From: Halioglobus sp.
GTDB lineage: Bacteria; Pseudomonadota; Gammaproteobacteria; Pseudomonadales; Halieaceae
Reading direction: 5' to 3'
DNA length: 64,000 nucleotides
Assembly (NCBI GenBank): GCA_029246385.1
Contig: JAQWNG010000008.1
Span: 124,001 to 188,000, forward strand
Shown: positions 56,959 to 64,000 of the stretch, piece after piece
Layout of the letters: each line of letters begins with the position of its first letter
How positions within the stretch are numbered: position 1 is the first letter of the stretch
Position numbers and translations under genes: made by a program
The notes under the pieces: model-generated
Told to the model about the DNA's origin: nothing
The model's database searches: none
The model's input: only the letters and a program-made list of their open reading frames with translations

Positions 56959-57591
56959 TCACTCCGTACCGGGGAGCGATAAAGGCTCACCCTGTTCATC
57001 AGCCCGCTTAAAGCCTGGGCGATCCATTAGTCGTTGTAAGTAAGCCGCAGTCTGCGGCTTGTATTGCCCATCAAGCTTCAGCGCTTTACCAAGATAGAGA
57101 GCGTAACCAACTGCTATGTCGGCGATTGTGAAGCGGTTGTCCACCAAGTATTCATGAGACTCAAGGTGACGATCCAGACGCCGCAAGCGAGAGATGTACC
57201 ACTTACTATAATCATCCGCCACTGCCTGCTTCTCGGGCGTGGGTTCCAAAAAATAATAGCGCATGGCAATTGTCTGAGGGAACGTCAATGTAGCGTCAGA
57301 GTGATGCAACCAGTTTAAGTAGGCACCATATTCAGGGTGAGAGGACTGCAGACCAAAATCATAACGCTGATAGCGATCCACCAAATACTGGCAAATACCC
57401 GTAGACTCCGTCATTTCAGTATCGCCGTCTACGAAGTAAGGCACTGTGCCAAGACTATTGACCTTGAGGTACTCCCGCTCAAACATACGCGGAGGGAAAG
57501 GGAGTATTTCTACCTCGTATGCCAGCGCCATCTCCTCTAGTGCCCATAAAGGACGCAGTGAGCGCGCACCGCTGCAATGCCATAATTTCAT
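56959..57591 (-). CDS. Glutathione S-transferase family protein
   Basis: A 210-residue protein. The N-terminal thioredoxin-like part begins MKLWHCSGARSLRPLWALEEM with a Cys/Ser start pattern and TVPYFVDGDTEMTESTGICQYL as the cis-Pro and glutathione-binding ESxxI motif. The C-terminal helical domain ends with RLMDRPGFKRADEQGEPL. It lies between two acyl-CoA dehydrogenase genes (2 and 6 base gaps), so it belongs to this degradation operon, perhaps handling reactive intermediates. Confidence 0.9.
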   Translation of the reverse strand: MKLWHCSGARSLRPLWALEEMALAYEVEILPFPPRMFEREYLKVNSLGTVPYFVDGDTEMTESTGICQYLVDRYQRYDFGLQSSHPEYGAYLNWLHHSDATLTFPQTIAMRYYFLEPTPEKQAVADDYSKWYISRLRRLDRHLESHEYLVDNRFTIADIAVGYALYLGKALKLDGQYKPQTAAYLQRLMDRPGFKRADEQGEPLSLPGTE

Positions 57592-57593
57592 AT

Positions 57594-58766
57594 CTATAAT
57601 CCGTACTGGCGCGCGGCCAAATCGCGCATGATTTCCTCGGAACCGCCGCCGATCGCGTTAACCCGAACCTCACGATAAATACGCTCCACCCGACTGCCGC
57701 GCATATACCCAATACCCCCCAGAATCTGCATCGCTTCGCGGGCACAGAACTCCATGGTTTCGCTGGCCTGCACCTTAAGCAACGCAATGTCGCCAGGATT
57801 TGCATTGCCCGCCTCGAGAGATTCGAAGCACATACGGATGTAGGCTTGCGTGGCATTCAATTTTTGTTTCATCTGGACAATTTTATGTCGAATCACCTGA
57901 TGATCCGCCAGTCGCTTACCGAAAGTCTTACGCTCGCGCGCCCATTCTGCGGCTTCTTCAAGACATACACGGCCCGAGGCTTCCATAGAAACCGCCATGC
58001 CCATACGTTCGCCATTAAAATTGGTCATTATGACCAGAAAACCTTGGTTTTCTTCACCAATAAGATTCTCTACCGGCACACGGACGTTATCAAAATAAAG
58101 GGTGGCAGTATCGGAGGCCCACCAGCCCTGCTTTTTATCCAACTGCGTACGACTGAAACCCTCGGCATCGGTCGGTATCAACAACATCGAAACACCCTTT
58201 GCGCCCTCCCCACCGGTACGCACAGCCGTGGAGACCCAGTTTGCACGCATACCGCCGGTGATGTAAGTCTTAGAACCATTCACGATGTAGTGATCCCCGT
58301 CACGCACAGCAGTGGTTGCTAACTGCGCCACATCGGAGCCGCCGCCCGGCTCAGTGATGCCTAAAGCAATATGCTTCGCACCCGACAACACAGGGGGAGC
58401 CACCATCTCCTTCAATGCTTGTGAACCCCAGTTAATGACTGGCGGCAGACCAATACCATGCACCATCAAACTAGCGGGGATACCACCAACACCGATACGT
58501 GCCAATTCTTCATTCGCAATCCACATATGCCATGAATCAATGCCTTCCCTTACACCGCCGAACTCTTCGGGGTAGCCTAAGCCCAGCAAGCCTACAGCGG
58601 CGGCCTTAGGCCACAGCTCAATCGGTATATGGCAGGCCTCATCCCAATCCTCGGCATAAGGCATGATCTCAGTATCGATAAATTTGCGCAGCTGCCTGCG
58701 CCATTCATGGTGTTCTTCGCGCAGGTTAGGGTTGGCCATGCGGGCGCTATCGAAGTCTAAGGACAT
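57594..58766 (-). CDS. Acyl-CoA dehydrogenase
   Basis: A 390-residue acyl-CoA dehydrogenase, complete and probably active. Motifs: ALGITEPGGGSDVAQLATTA for substrate/FAD, YIVNGSKTYITGGMRANW, NFNGERMGMAV with a Glu in the helix-G position, ERKTFGKRLADHQVIRHK and the C-terminal GGIGYMRGSRVERIYREVR. It is the first gene of the minus-strand unit (acyl-CoA dehydrogenase, GST, two more dehydrogenases, two ABC1 kinases). Branched or terpenoid acyl-CoA substrates are possible, but the sequence alone does not tell. Confidence 0.9.
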   Translation of the reverse strand: MSLDFDSARMANPNLREEHHEWRRQLRKFIDTEIMPYAEDWDEACHIPIELWPKAAAVGLLGLGYPEEFGGVREGIDSWHMWIANEELARIGVGGIPASLMVHGIGLPPVINWGSQALKEMVAPPVLSGAKHIALGITEPGGGSDVAQLATTAVRDGDHYIVNGSKTYITGGMRANWVSTAVRTGGEGAKGVSMLLIPTDAEGFSRTQLDKKQGWWASDTATLYFDNVRVPVENLIGEENQGFLVIMTNFNGERMGMAVSMEASGRVCLEEAAEWARERKTFGKRLADHQVIRHKIVQMKQKLNATQAYIRMCFESLEAGNANPGDIALLKVQASETMEFCAREAMQILGGIGYMRGSRVERIYREVRVNAIGGGSEEIMRDLAARQYGL

Positions 58767-58945
58767 AGGTTGATCTCGCGATGAATTAAGGATGACAGCT
58801 CTATAATAGTAGTAGAATATGCCGCTAAGTGCATGCGTTAATGCGCCATTGACTTGGGCATAGGTGACAGGTGCCTTTGCGACATCAACTTTGATTACGT
58901 TTCGCCGCCACTGCGCGTCTGGTTAATGCTGGTGAGAACGGAGCG

Positions 58946-59245
58946 CTAGTACTTTAATCGCCAAGCTTCATATCCGCCGTCCATGCTGTAAACCTCTTCA
59001 TACCCCTGATTAACAAAATAGTCTGCAGCACTTTGGCTTGAGTGACCATGATAGCAATAGACCAGCAGCGGCTTATTTTTATCACTTGCTGCTAAGAATC
59101 CTTCAATACTATCTTGCTGAATATGGATAGCGTTTTCAATATTGCCCGCAAGGAAAGCATCTATGTCTCTGACATCCGCAATAGTGATACCACCTTTGTC
59201 TAGCAGCGCCTTTGCTTCGTCGATCGAAATACAGTGAAAGGTCAT
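58946..59245 (-). CDS. glpE: Thiosulfate sulfurtransferase GlpE (single rhodanese domain)
   Basis: A 99-residue single-domain rhodanese. The active-site loop is CYHGHSS with Cys 64, and IADVRDIDAFLAGNIENAIHI precedes it. It moves sulfur from thiosulfate to cyanide or thioredoxin in E. coli GlpE. The ATG at 59245 follows GGAG by a good distance; the frame extends to 59326 but without support. It stands alone between the dehydrogenase operon and the methyltransferase gene. Confidence 0.9.
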   Translation of the reverse strand: MTFHCISIDEAKALLDKGGITIADVRDIDAFLAGNIENAIHIQQDSIEGFLAASDKNKPLLVYCYHGHSSQSAADYFVNQGYEEVYSMDGGYEAWRLKY

Positions 59246-59401
59246 ATTTTTCTCCGCAGCAGGTATGGGGGTATACCGTAGCAACAATCCCTCAGGGCCC
59301 ACCGCCGCGCTGCAATGTACTGCCAAAAAGCATTGAGCCGGTCAGGCCGCAAGGAGATTCTATTCAGTAAAACTATAATAACTCAAAAAATAGGTTGCTG
59401 A

Positions 59402-59851
59402 CTAAATCCAGCGCCTAACGCGCGCGCAGTAGGCCGCAAACTGATCAGGGAAAATATCTCGCAGCATTGCCTCTTCTGGCGCGATAAAACGCAACCAAAT
59501 GATCACAACGAACAACGGCGGCACCAACAACGCCGTACTGGCACCGACAGTAACCGCACAGCCCAACAAGACTAAAGACATCCCCAAATACATCGGGTTG
59601 CGCGTATAGCGATAAACCCCCTCAGTCACGAGTGCAGAGACGTTGCTAAAAGGTATGACGCCGGTTTTGGCACGGCTAAACAAACCTCCCGCACTCACCA
59701 ACAACCACAACCCAGTAATAATAAATACGCCCCCCAGCACCTGTCCTGACAAACTGGTGAAGCGTGGCCCTGAAAGATATTCATTGCAGGTAAAGATCGC
59801 CGTGAGACCTAAAAGCAACCAAACTGGTGGGTAAATCGTCCTTTTGACCAT
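59402..59851 (-). CDS. Isoprenylcysteine methyltransferase (ICMT)/PEMT-like membrane protein
   Basis: A 149-residue integral membrane protein with about four helices. TEGVYRYTRNPMYLGMSLVLLG and the C-terminal PEEAMLRDIFPDQFAAYCARVRRW are the signature of bacterial ICMT/phospholipid methyltransferase-like proteins, with the cofactor-binding RNPMY motif. The bacterial substrate is unknown. GAGGAG lies just before the ATG, and the ZIP transporter gene ends 17 bases upstream, so the two are probably co-transcribed. Confidence 0.85.
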   Translation of the reverse strand: MVKRTIYPPVWLLLGLTAIFTCNEYLSGPRFTSLSGQVLGGVFIITGLWLLVSAGGLFSRAKTGVIPFSNVSALVTEGVYRYTRNPMYLGMSLVLLGCAVTVGASTALLVPPLFVVIIWLRFIAPEEAMLRDIFPDQFAAYCARVRRWI

Positions 59852-59868
59852 ATCGATTCTCCTCAGAC

Positions 59869-60720
59869 TTAATGCGTAGAGACGTGAACGCCGACAGGCT
59901 CCGCACTGCCAATCGCATACGCCAAAACCAGTCCTAACAGAAAAGCGAGAGTCAGCTTGACCCGGTCATGACTGTGGAAGTGCACCTCAGGCAATAAGTC
60001 ACTCAACGCAATACAAATAAACGCACCCGCAGAAAATGCCAGCGCCGCCGCCACTAAATAATTACTACCGTCGACTACAGCATCCGCGCCAAAGAAAAAC
60101 AGCAGCGCGCCCAGCGGACACATAAGGGCAAATATCAGATTCGCGCTGATTTGTGCTTTGCGGCTCCACCCGCCCGCCGCCATGACAGTAACAATGGACA
60201 TCGCATCAAGAGGCTTATGCAGCAGTATGGCGAGAAAGACACCAATACCAGCTAACCCACCTGCCGAACTACTAGCAAGCATTACTGCCCCGAGTGCCAC
60301 GCCATCAATAAGCGTATGCACTGCTAGCCCCAGACCAAGACCGACCCAGCTTAACCCGTGGGCGAGACTCTGATGCTCCCCATGATGAGCGCGATCGTGC
60401 TGATCTAGATCCTCAGCGGTGAACTCATGTTGATGAAAGTGAAACACACGCAGCAGCAGCAACATAACGACCAAACCAACCATCAACCACCAAACCGCTG
60501 TATCAATACCATGCGAGCCTCCCAGCAGCCCCGCGCTATGGGGAAGCAAATGATAAAACGCCACACCAAGCATTAAGCCTGAGACAAGACTCATAACGAG
60601 CTGGGTGCGAGTGTGAGTCATTTTAATCCAGCCAGGCAACAGACCACCTATCCACGAAAATCCTGCAATACCCAGGCAATAAACGATTAGTAACTGAGTT
60701 GGGGACACCGGCGTACTCAC
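59869..60720 (-). CDS. ZIP-family metal transporter
   Basis: A 283-residue inner-membrane protein with about eight helices. The metal-pathway helices 4 and 5 are LAVHTLIDGVALGAV and ILLHKPLDAMSIVTVM, and a His/Asp/Glu-rich cytoplasmic loop (FHFHQHEF ... HDRAHHGEHQ) lies between helices 3 and 4. This fits uptake of zinc, iron or related divalent ions. The start is GTG at 60720. It diverges from the aldehyde dehydrogenase gene and is followed by the ICMT-like gene. Confidence 0.92.
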   Translation of the reverse strand: MSTPVSPTQLLIVYCLGIAGFSWIGGLLPGWIKMTHTRTQLVMSLVSGLMLGVAFYHLLPHSAGLLGGSHGIDTAVWWLMVGLVVMLLLLRVFHFHQHEFTAEDLDQHDRAHHGEHQSLAHGLSWVGLGLGLAVHTLIDGVALGAVMLASSSAGGLAGIGVFLAILLHKPLDAMSIVTVMAAGGWSRKAQISANLIFALMCPLGALLFFFGADAVVDGSNYLVAAALAFSAGAFICIALSDLLPEVHFHSHDRVKLTLAFLLGLVLAYAIGSAEPVGVHVSTH

Positions 60721-60914
60721 TGAAACAGGTTAAATGATAAGTGGCGCATTATTTCACATCCGACCGCACTTGTAAGGAGCGCAGGCGCATGTTCCGGATT
60801 TATAGGTCGAACTTGTTGCAGTCTGACGTTATTGGTCAGTCACGCTGCGCGCAAAAGACATTGACAGCCAAACTAATGATCATTAGTTTATCGACTTCAA
60901 CGAAGGAGACCACA

Positions 60915-62456
60915 ATGTCTATCTACGAGCCCATCGAATCCACAGATTCTCGACGCCATTTACAGTTGCGCAACCCCGCCACAATGGAACTCACCGGTGA
61001 AATGATCTGCGCTAATGCAGAGGATGTCGCCAGCGCCATCGCGAAGGCCAGAGCGGCCCAGCCCGCTTGGGCTGCCACTGGCATGAAAGAGCGTGCCGCC
61101 GTCGTAGAACGCGCGTTGAAAATTGTACTCGAGCGCCAAGACGATATTATTGCTGTAGTGGTGAAAGAGACCGGTAAAGCTCGAACCGATGCCATGAGTA
61201 TGGAGGTCTTTTCGGTCGCAGATCAACTGTGCTATTACGCTAAAAATGCTGAGAAATTCCTCAAGCCGCGCAAACGGAAGATACACGGCATTTTGGGCTT
61301 GATGAAACAACTGCGCATTCTTTATAAACCACTGGGTGTAGTAGGTCTCATTACCCCCTGGAATGGCCCTTTTGTACTGGTCATGAATCAGGTTGCTCAA
61401 GCCATACTTGCGGGTAATGCCGTGGTCGCAAAAGGCTCTGAGGTCACTCCCTATTCGGCCAAATTGGCAGAGGAAATTTTTCTTCAGGCCGGGCTGCCTG
61501 AAGGCGTGCTACAAGTACTTCTGGGTGATGGCGACACGGGTGCCGCCATCGTGCGTGGCGGAGTGGACAAAGTGTCCTTTACCGGCTCAGTCGCCACCGG
61601 CCGCAAAGTCGCCGAAGCCTCCGCCAGTCAATTGATCCCGTGTACACTTGAGTTGGGCGGCAACGACGCTATGATTGTGTGCGCCGATGCCGACTTGGAC
61701 CGTGCCGCAGATGGTGCCTGGGTAGGCTCGTGCATGAACACAGGCCATTACTGCTGTGGCACAGAGCGTATCTACGTGGTGAAGGAGGTCTACGACGAAT
61801 TCATGCGTCTGGTACTCGACAAAGGTAAGGGCCTGCGCCAGGGTTCAGAGCATGGTTGGGATGAAGACATTGGCGCCGTATTCTGGGACAGGCAGATGAC
61901 CATCATCGAAGCGCACGTGGAAGATGCTCGAGCGAAGGGTGCCAATATTCTGATGGGGGGGCGCCGTAACCCCGATCTCCCGGGGCTCTATTACGAGCCT
62001 ACCGTCATGACAGGGGTTAACAACAGTATGGACATCATGCTGCTGGAAACATTCGGCCCCGTTTTGTGCATACAGAAAGTAGATAACGAGCATGAAGCCG
62101 TAGCCTTGGCCAACGATTCTGAGTTTGGGCTCAATGGCAACGTTTGGACCAAAGATAAAGATAAAGGATACCGGCTCGCGGCAGCCATTGATACCGGCGC
62201 CTGCAGTGTCAACGATATGGCAGTGAGCTATGGTATTCCCGCCGCCCCGTTTGGAGGGAAGAAAAACTCAGGGCTGGGCCAGGTCAACGGTAAGAAGGGC
62301 CTCCGTGGCTATTGTCATGAGATGCCTATCGTAATCGATCGCTTTGGTGGAAAAATGCAGAATGGCTACCCTTACAGCGCCAAAAGCGCAGAAGGCATGA
62401 AAAAACTGATGAACTTCCTCTGGGTCAAGACATCTTTGGGGCGCTGGCTGAGCTAG
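60915..62456 (+). CDS. NAD(P)-dependent aldehyde dehydrogenase
   Basis: A 513-residue member of the aldehyde dehydrogenase superfamily. LITPWNGPFVLVMNQVAQAILAGN, the cofactor loop SFTGSVATGRKV, the Glu of LELGGNDAM and the catalytic cysteine in GHYCCGTER (about residues 280-281) are present. GAAGGAG lies a few bases before the ATG at 60915, which is used rather than the frame start at 60741. It is monocistronic. It would oxidise an aldehyde, perhaps from lipid or alcohol breakdown; succinate-semialdehyde-type and long-chain substrates cannot be told apart from the sequence. Confidence 0.9.
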   Translation: MSIYEPIESTDSRRHLQLRNPATMELTGEMICANAEDVASAIAKARAAQPAWAATGMKERAAVVERALKIVLERQDDIIAVVVKETGKARTDAMSMEVFSVADQLCYYAKNAEKFLKPRKRKIHGILGLMKQLRILYKPLGVVGLITPWNGPFVLVMNQVAQAILAGNAVVAKGSEVTPYSAKLAEEIFLQAGLPEGVLQVLLGDGDTGAAIVRGGVDKVSFTGSVATGRKVAEASASQLIPCTLELGGNDAMIVCADADLDRAADGAWVGSCMNTGHYCCGTERIYVVKEVYDEFMRLVLDKGKGLRQGSEHGWDEDIGAVFWDRQMTIIEAHVEDARAKGANILMGGRRNPDLPGLYYEPTVMTGVNNSMDIMLLETFGPVLCIQKVDNEHEAVALANDSEFGLNGNVWTKDKDKGYRLAAAIDTGACSVNDMAVSYGIPAAPFGGKKNSGLGQVNGKKGLRGYCHEMPIVIDRFGGKMQNGYPYSAKSAEGMKKLMNFLWVKTSLGRWLS

Positions 62457-62497
62457 GACAGAGCGCGCAACTCTGCCTTGCGACCAATGAATAAAGT

Positions 62498-63619
62498 CTA
62501 AAACAACACTAGGTTATCTCGGCGGATCAGTTCTTGGTCACCGTGATAACCTAGGGTAGACTCGAGGTCACTCGAAGGTAACCCCAAGATAAGCCTGGTT
62601 TCAACCGCACTATAGTTCACCAGTCCGCGGGCAACTTCACGGCCTTGGGCGTTATGACAAGACACCATATCCCCGCGCGCAAACTCTCCCTGCACACCGC
62701 ACACACCTATTGGCAGCAAACTGCTATCAGAGTCAATCAGCCCGCGCACCGCATTCTCAGACAGCTCTAGCCGTCCTGATGGCTGCTCTATACCCGTCAG
62801 CCACTGCTTGCGTGCAGGACGGGGCTGCGCGTCAGTTTTTAACCACGTACCGACATTAGCGCCTGAAACTACGCTGCTTAGACTGTTTTCCACTCTACCT
62901 GAGGCGATCACCGTCTGCGTGCCAGAACGAGCAGCCAGTCGCGCAGCGCGCAGCTTCGTTACCATCCCGCCTCGACCCAGAGTGCCACCTTCTCCTGCCA
63001 TCTCATCCAGCGCAGAGTCATATACGTCGCGTGACTCGATTAGCTCTGCTGCAGGATTGTCCCGAGGATCCTCGACACAAAAACCTTGTTGATCCGTTAG
63101 CAGCACCAGAACGTCAGCATCGATCAGGTTCGCCACCAAAGCGGCCAAAGTATCATTATCTCCAAATCGAATTTCCTCCGTTATCACGGTGTCGTTCTCA
63201 TTGACAATGGGCACCACTCCCAACGTCAACAGCGTCTGCAATGTACGACGCGCATTGAGATAACGATCTCGGGCCACCACATCATCATGCACCAGTAATA
63301 TCTGGGCGGTGGCAATATCATAGTGTTTAAACGCAGTCTCATAGCATTGCACCAATGCCGACTGCCCCACCGCCGCCGCCGCCTGAAGCTCGTGTATCAG
63401 CTGTGGACGTGCGGCCCAGCCCAGGCGGACTATGCCTGCCGCCACTGCGCCGCTGGAGACTAAAACCACCTCGCACCCGGTCGCGCGCAATTGCGCTAAC
63501 TGCGCCACTAACGTCGAAATGATATCCACGTCGAGACCACGGCCATCGTCGGTTAGCAGTGCACTACCTACTTTGATTACCCAACGTCGCGCACTGGCAA
63601 TTTCTGCTCGTTCAATCAT
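62498..63619 (-). CDS. proB: Glutamate 5-kinase
   Basis: A 373-residue enzyme that phosphorylates glutamate in the first step of proline synthesis. The N-terminal amino-acid kinase domain starts RWVIKVGSALLTDDGRGLD and contains VSSGAVAAG and FGDNDTLAALVANLIDADVLVLLTDQQG. A C-terminal PUA domain spans about residues 275-360. Length is that of the PUA-containing type. It lies 8 bases after the obg stop, the usual obg-proB order. It converges with the aldehyde dehydrogenase gene. Confidence 0.95.
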   Translation of the reverse strand: MIERAEIASARRWVIKVGSALLTDDGRGLDVDIISTLVAQLAQLRATGCEVVLVSSGAVAAGIVRLGWAARPQLIHELQAAAAVGQSALVQCYETAFKHYDIATAQILLVHDDVVARDRYLNARRTLQTLLTLGVVPIVNENDTVITEEIRFGDNDTLAALVANLIDADVLVLLTDQQGFCVEDPRDNPAAELIESRDVYDSALDEMAGEGGTLGRGGMVTKLRAARLAARSGTQTVIASGRVENSLSSVVSGANVGTWLKTDAQPRPARKQWLTGIEQPSGRLELSENAVRGLIDSDSSLLPIGVCGVQGEFARGDMVSCHNAQGREVARGLVNYSAVETRLILGLPSSDLESTLGYHGDQELIRRDNLVLF

Positions 63620-63627
63620 ATGGTGTC

Positions 63628-64000
63628 CTATGGACGATACTCGACGTCGACTTCAACATCGTCATCATCAATATCATCGTCTTCCAACGGCGCACGACTT
63701 TGCTCTGCGCGAAGTTCATCGATGCGTTGACGGCCTTCGAGTTGCATCCGTGTCTGCAGTTCTTTCTCGGCATCTGCTAACTCAGGGTGCGCCGCTTCCC
63801 GCGCCCGACACTCCTCCAGATAGCTCATCAGATCACCACACATGGCGGCTGTGCCCTGAGATCGAATCGCGGCAATAGAATAAACGCGGCCCTGCCAGTT
63901 CAGCGCCGCCAGCAACGAATCGCGGCGCTGCGCGAAGGTTTCCGCGTCAACTAGGTCGCTCTTGTTAAGCACCAACCAGCGTTCACGCTGGGCGAGTGTC
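63628..64000 (-). CDS. obgE: GTPase Obg/CgtA, C-terminal part (gene continues beyond the window)
   Basis: The 3' end of a minus-strand gene, 123 codons in the window plus the stop. RWLVLNKSDLVD is the G4 (NKxD) motif of the Obg GTPase domain, followed by ALNWQGRVYSIAAIRSQG, which includes the G5-like region. The long acidic tail (LEDDDIDDDDVEVDVEYRP) is typical of gammaproteobacterial Obg. Obg acts in ribosome assembly and stress control. The frame has no start in the window because the gene begins to the right of base 64000. Confidence 0.9.
   Translation of the reverse strand, partial: TLAQRERWLVLNKSDLVDAETFAQRRDSLLAALNWQGRVYSIAAIRSQGTAAMCGDLMSYLEECRAREAAHPELADAEKELQTRMQLEGRQRIDELRAEQSRAPLEDDDIDDDDVEVDVEYRP

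Overview
The window is chromosomal DNA from a gammaproteobacterium. Gene order is close to the Pseudomonas-type arrangement (kdsD-lptA-lptB-rpoN-hpf-ptsN-rapZ-npr; mreBCD-maf facing gatCAB; hemA-prfA-prmC-moeB facing a TPR lipoprotein-lolB-ispE-tRNA-Gln-prs-rplY-pth-ychF-tRNA-Met). The lipid genes at the right (a WS/DGAT acyltransferase, three acyl-CoA dehydrogenases, two ABC1/UbiB-type kinases) suggest a marine, lipid-storing lineage such as the Cellvibrionales/Halieaceae/Spongiibacteraceae. Genus cannot be fixed from sequence reading alone.

Layout. 1-9.6 kb: start of mlaC (divergent), Na/Ca antiporter, KDO isomerase, LPS transport (lptA, lptB), sigma-54 and its nitrogen-PTS neighbours, mgtE, darP. 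9.65-12.7 kb: mreBCD and maf on the minus strand. 12.9-16.5 kb: gatCAB and a PA4642-like gene. 16.5-20.2 kb: Smr protein, CWC protein, CysZ, RhlB-like helicase, DoxX protein. 20.4-24.4 kb: moeB, prmC, prfA, hemA (minus). 24.7-31.5 kb: TPR lipoprotein, lolB, ispE, tRNA-Gln, prs, rplY, pth, ychF. 31.6 kb: tRNA-Met. 31.7-47.4 kb: an accessory, visibly more AT-rich block with a Sel1-repeat protein and a glycan locus. 47.4-51.8 kb: DUF2007/zinc-ribbon protein, DsbB, NADP-dependent oxidoreductase, WS/DGAT. 51.8-58.8 kb: minus-strand acyl-CoA dehydrogenase/GST/ABC1-kinase cluster. 58.9-64 kb: rhodanese, ICMT-like methyltransferase, ZIP transporter, aldehyde dehydrogenase, proB and the 3' end of obg.

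The most interesting region is the glycan locus (33.75-47.03 kb). It encodes four glycosyltransferases (one with two GT2 domains, one WsaF-like), four sulfotransferase domains in three proteins (one protein carries two), two SAM methyltransferases, a DegT-type aminotransferase and an acetyltransferase. The predicted output is a surface polysaccharide carrying sulfate, methyl and acylated-amino groups. No flippase, polymerase, ABC exporter or sugar-nucleotide dehydratase is seen in the window, so those steps must be encoded elsewhere. The block lies beside a tRNA-Met gene whose acceptor stem ends in a G1-U72 wobble, which fits insertion at the tRNA 3' end, but no integrase was recognised.

Other notable points: mreC has no ATG/GTG/TTG at the expected start, and a good Shine-Dalgarno points to an ATA codon. 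kdsC and lptC are missing from between kdsD and lptA. mlaC stands first in its transcription unit without mlaFED in front. rng, usually after maf, is absent there. Two ABC1 kinases sit in tandem in a fatty acyl-CoA gene cluster.
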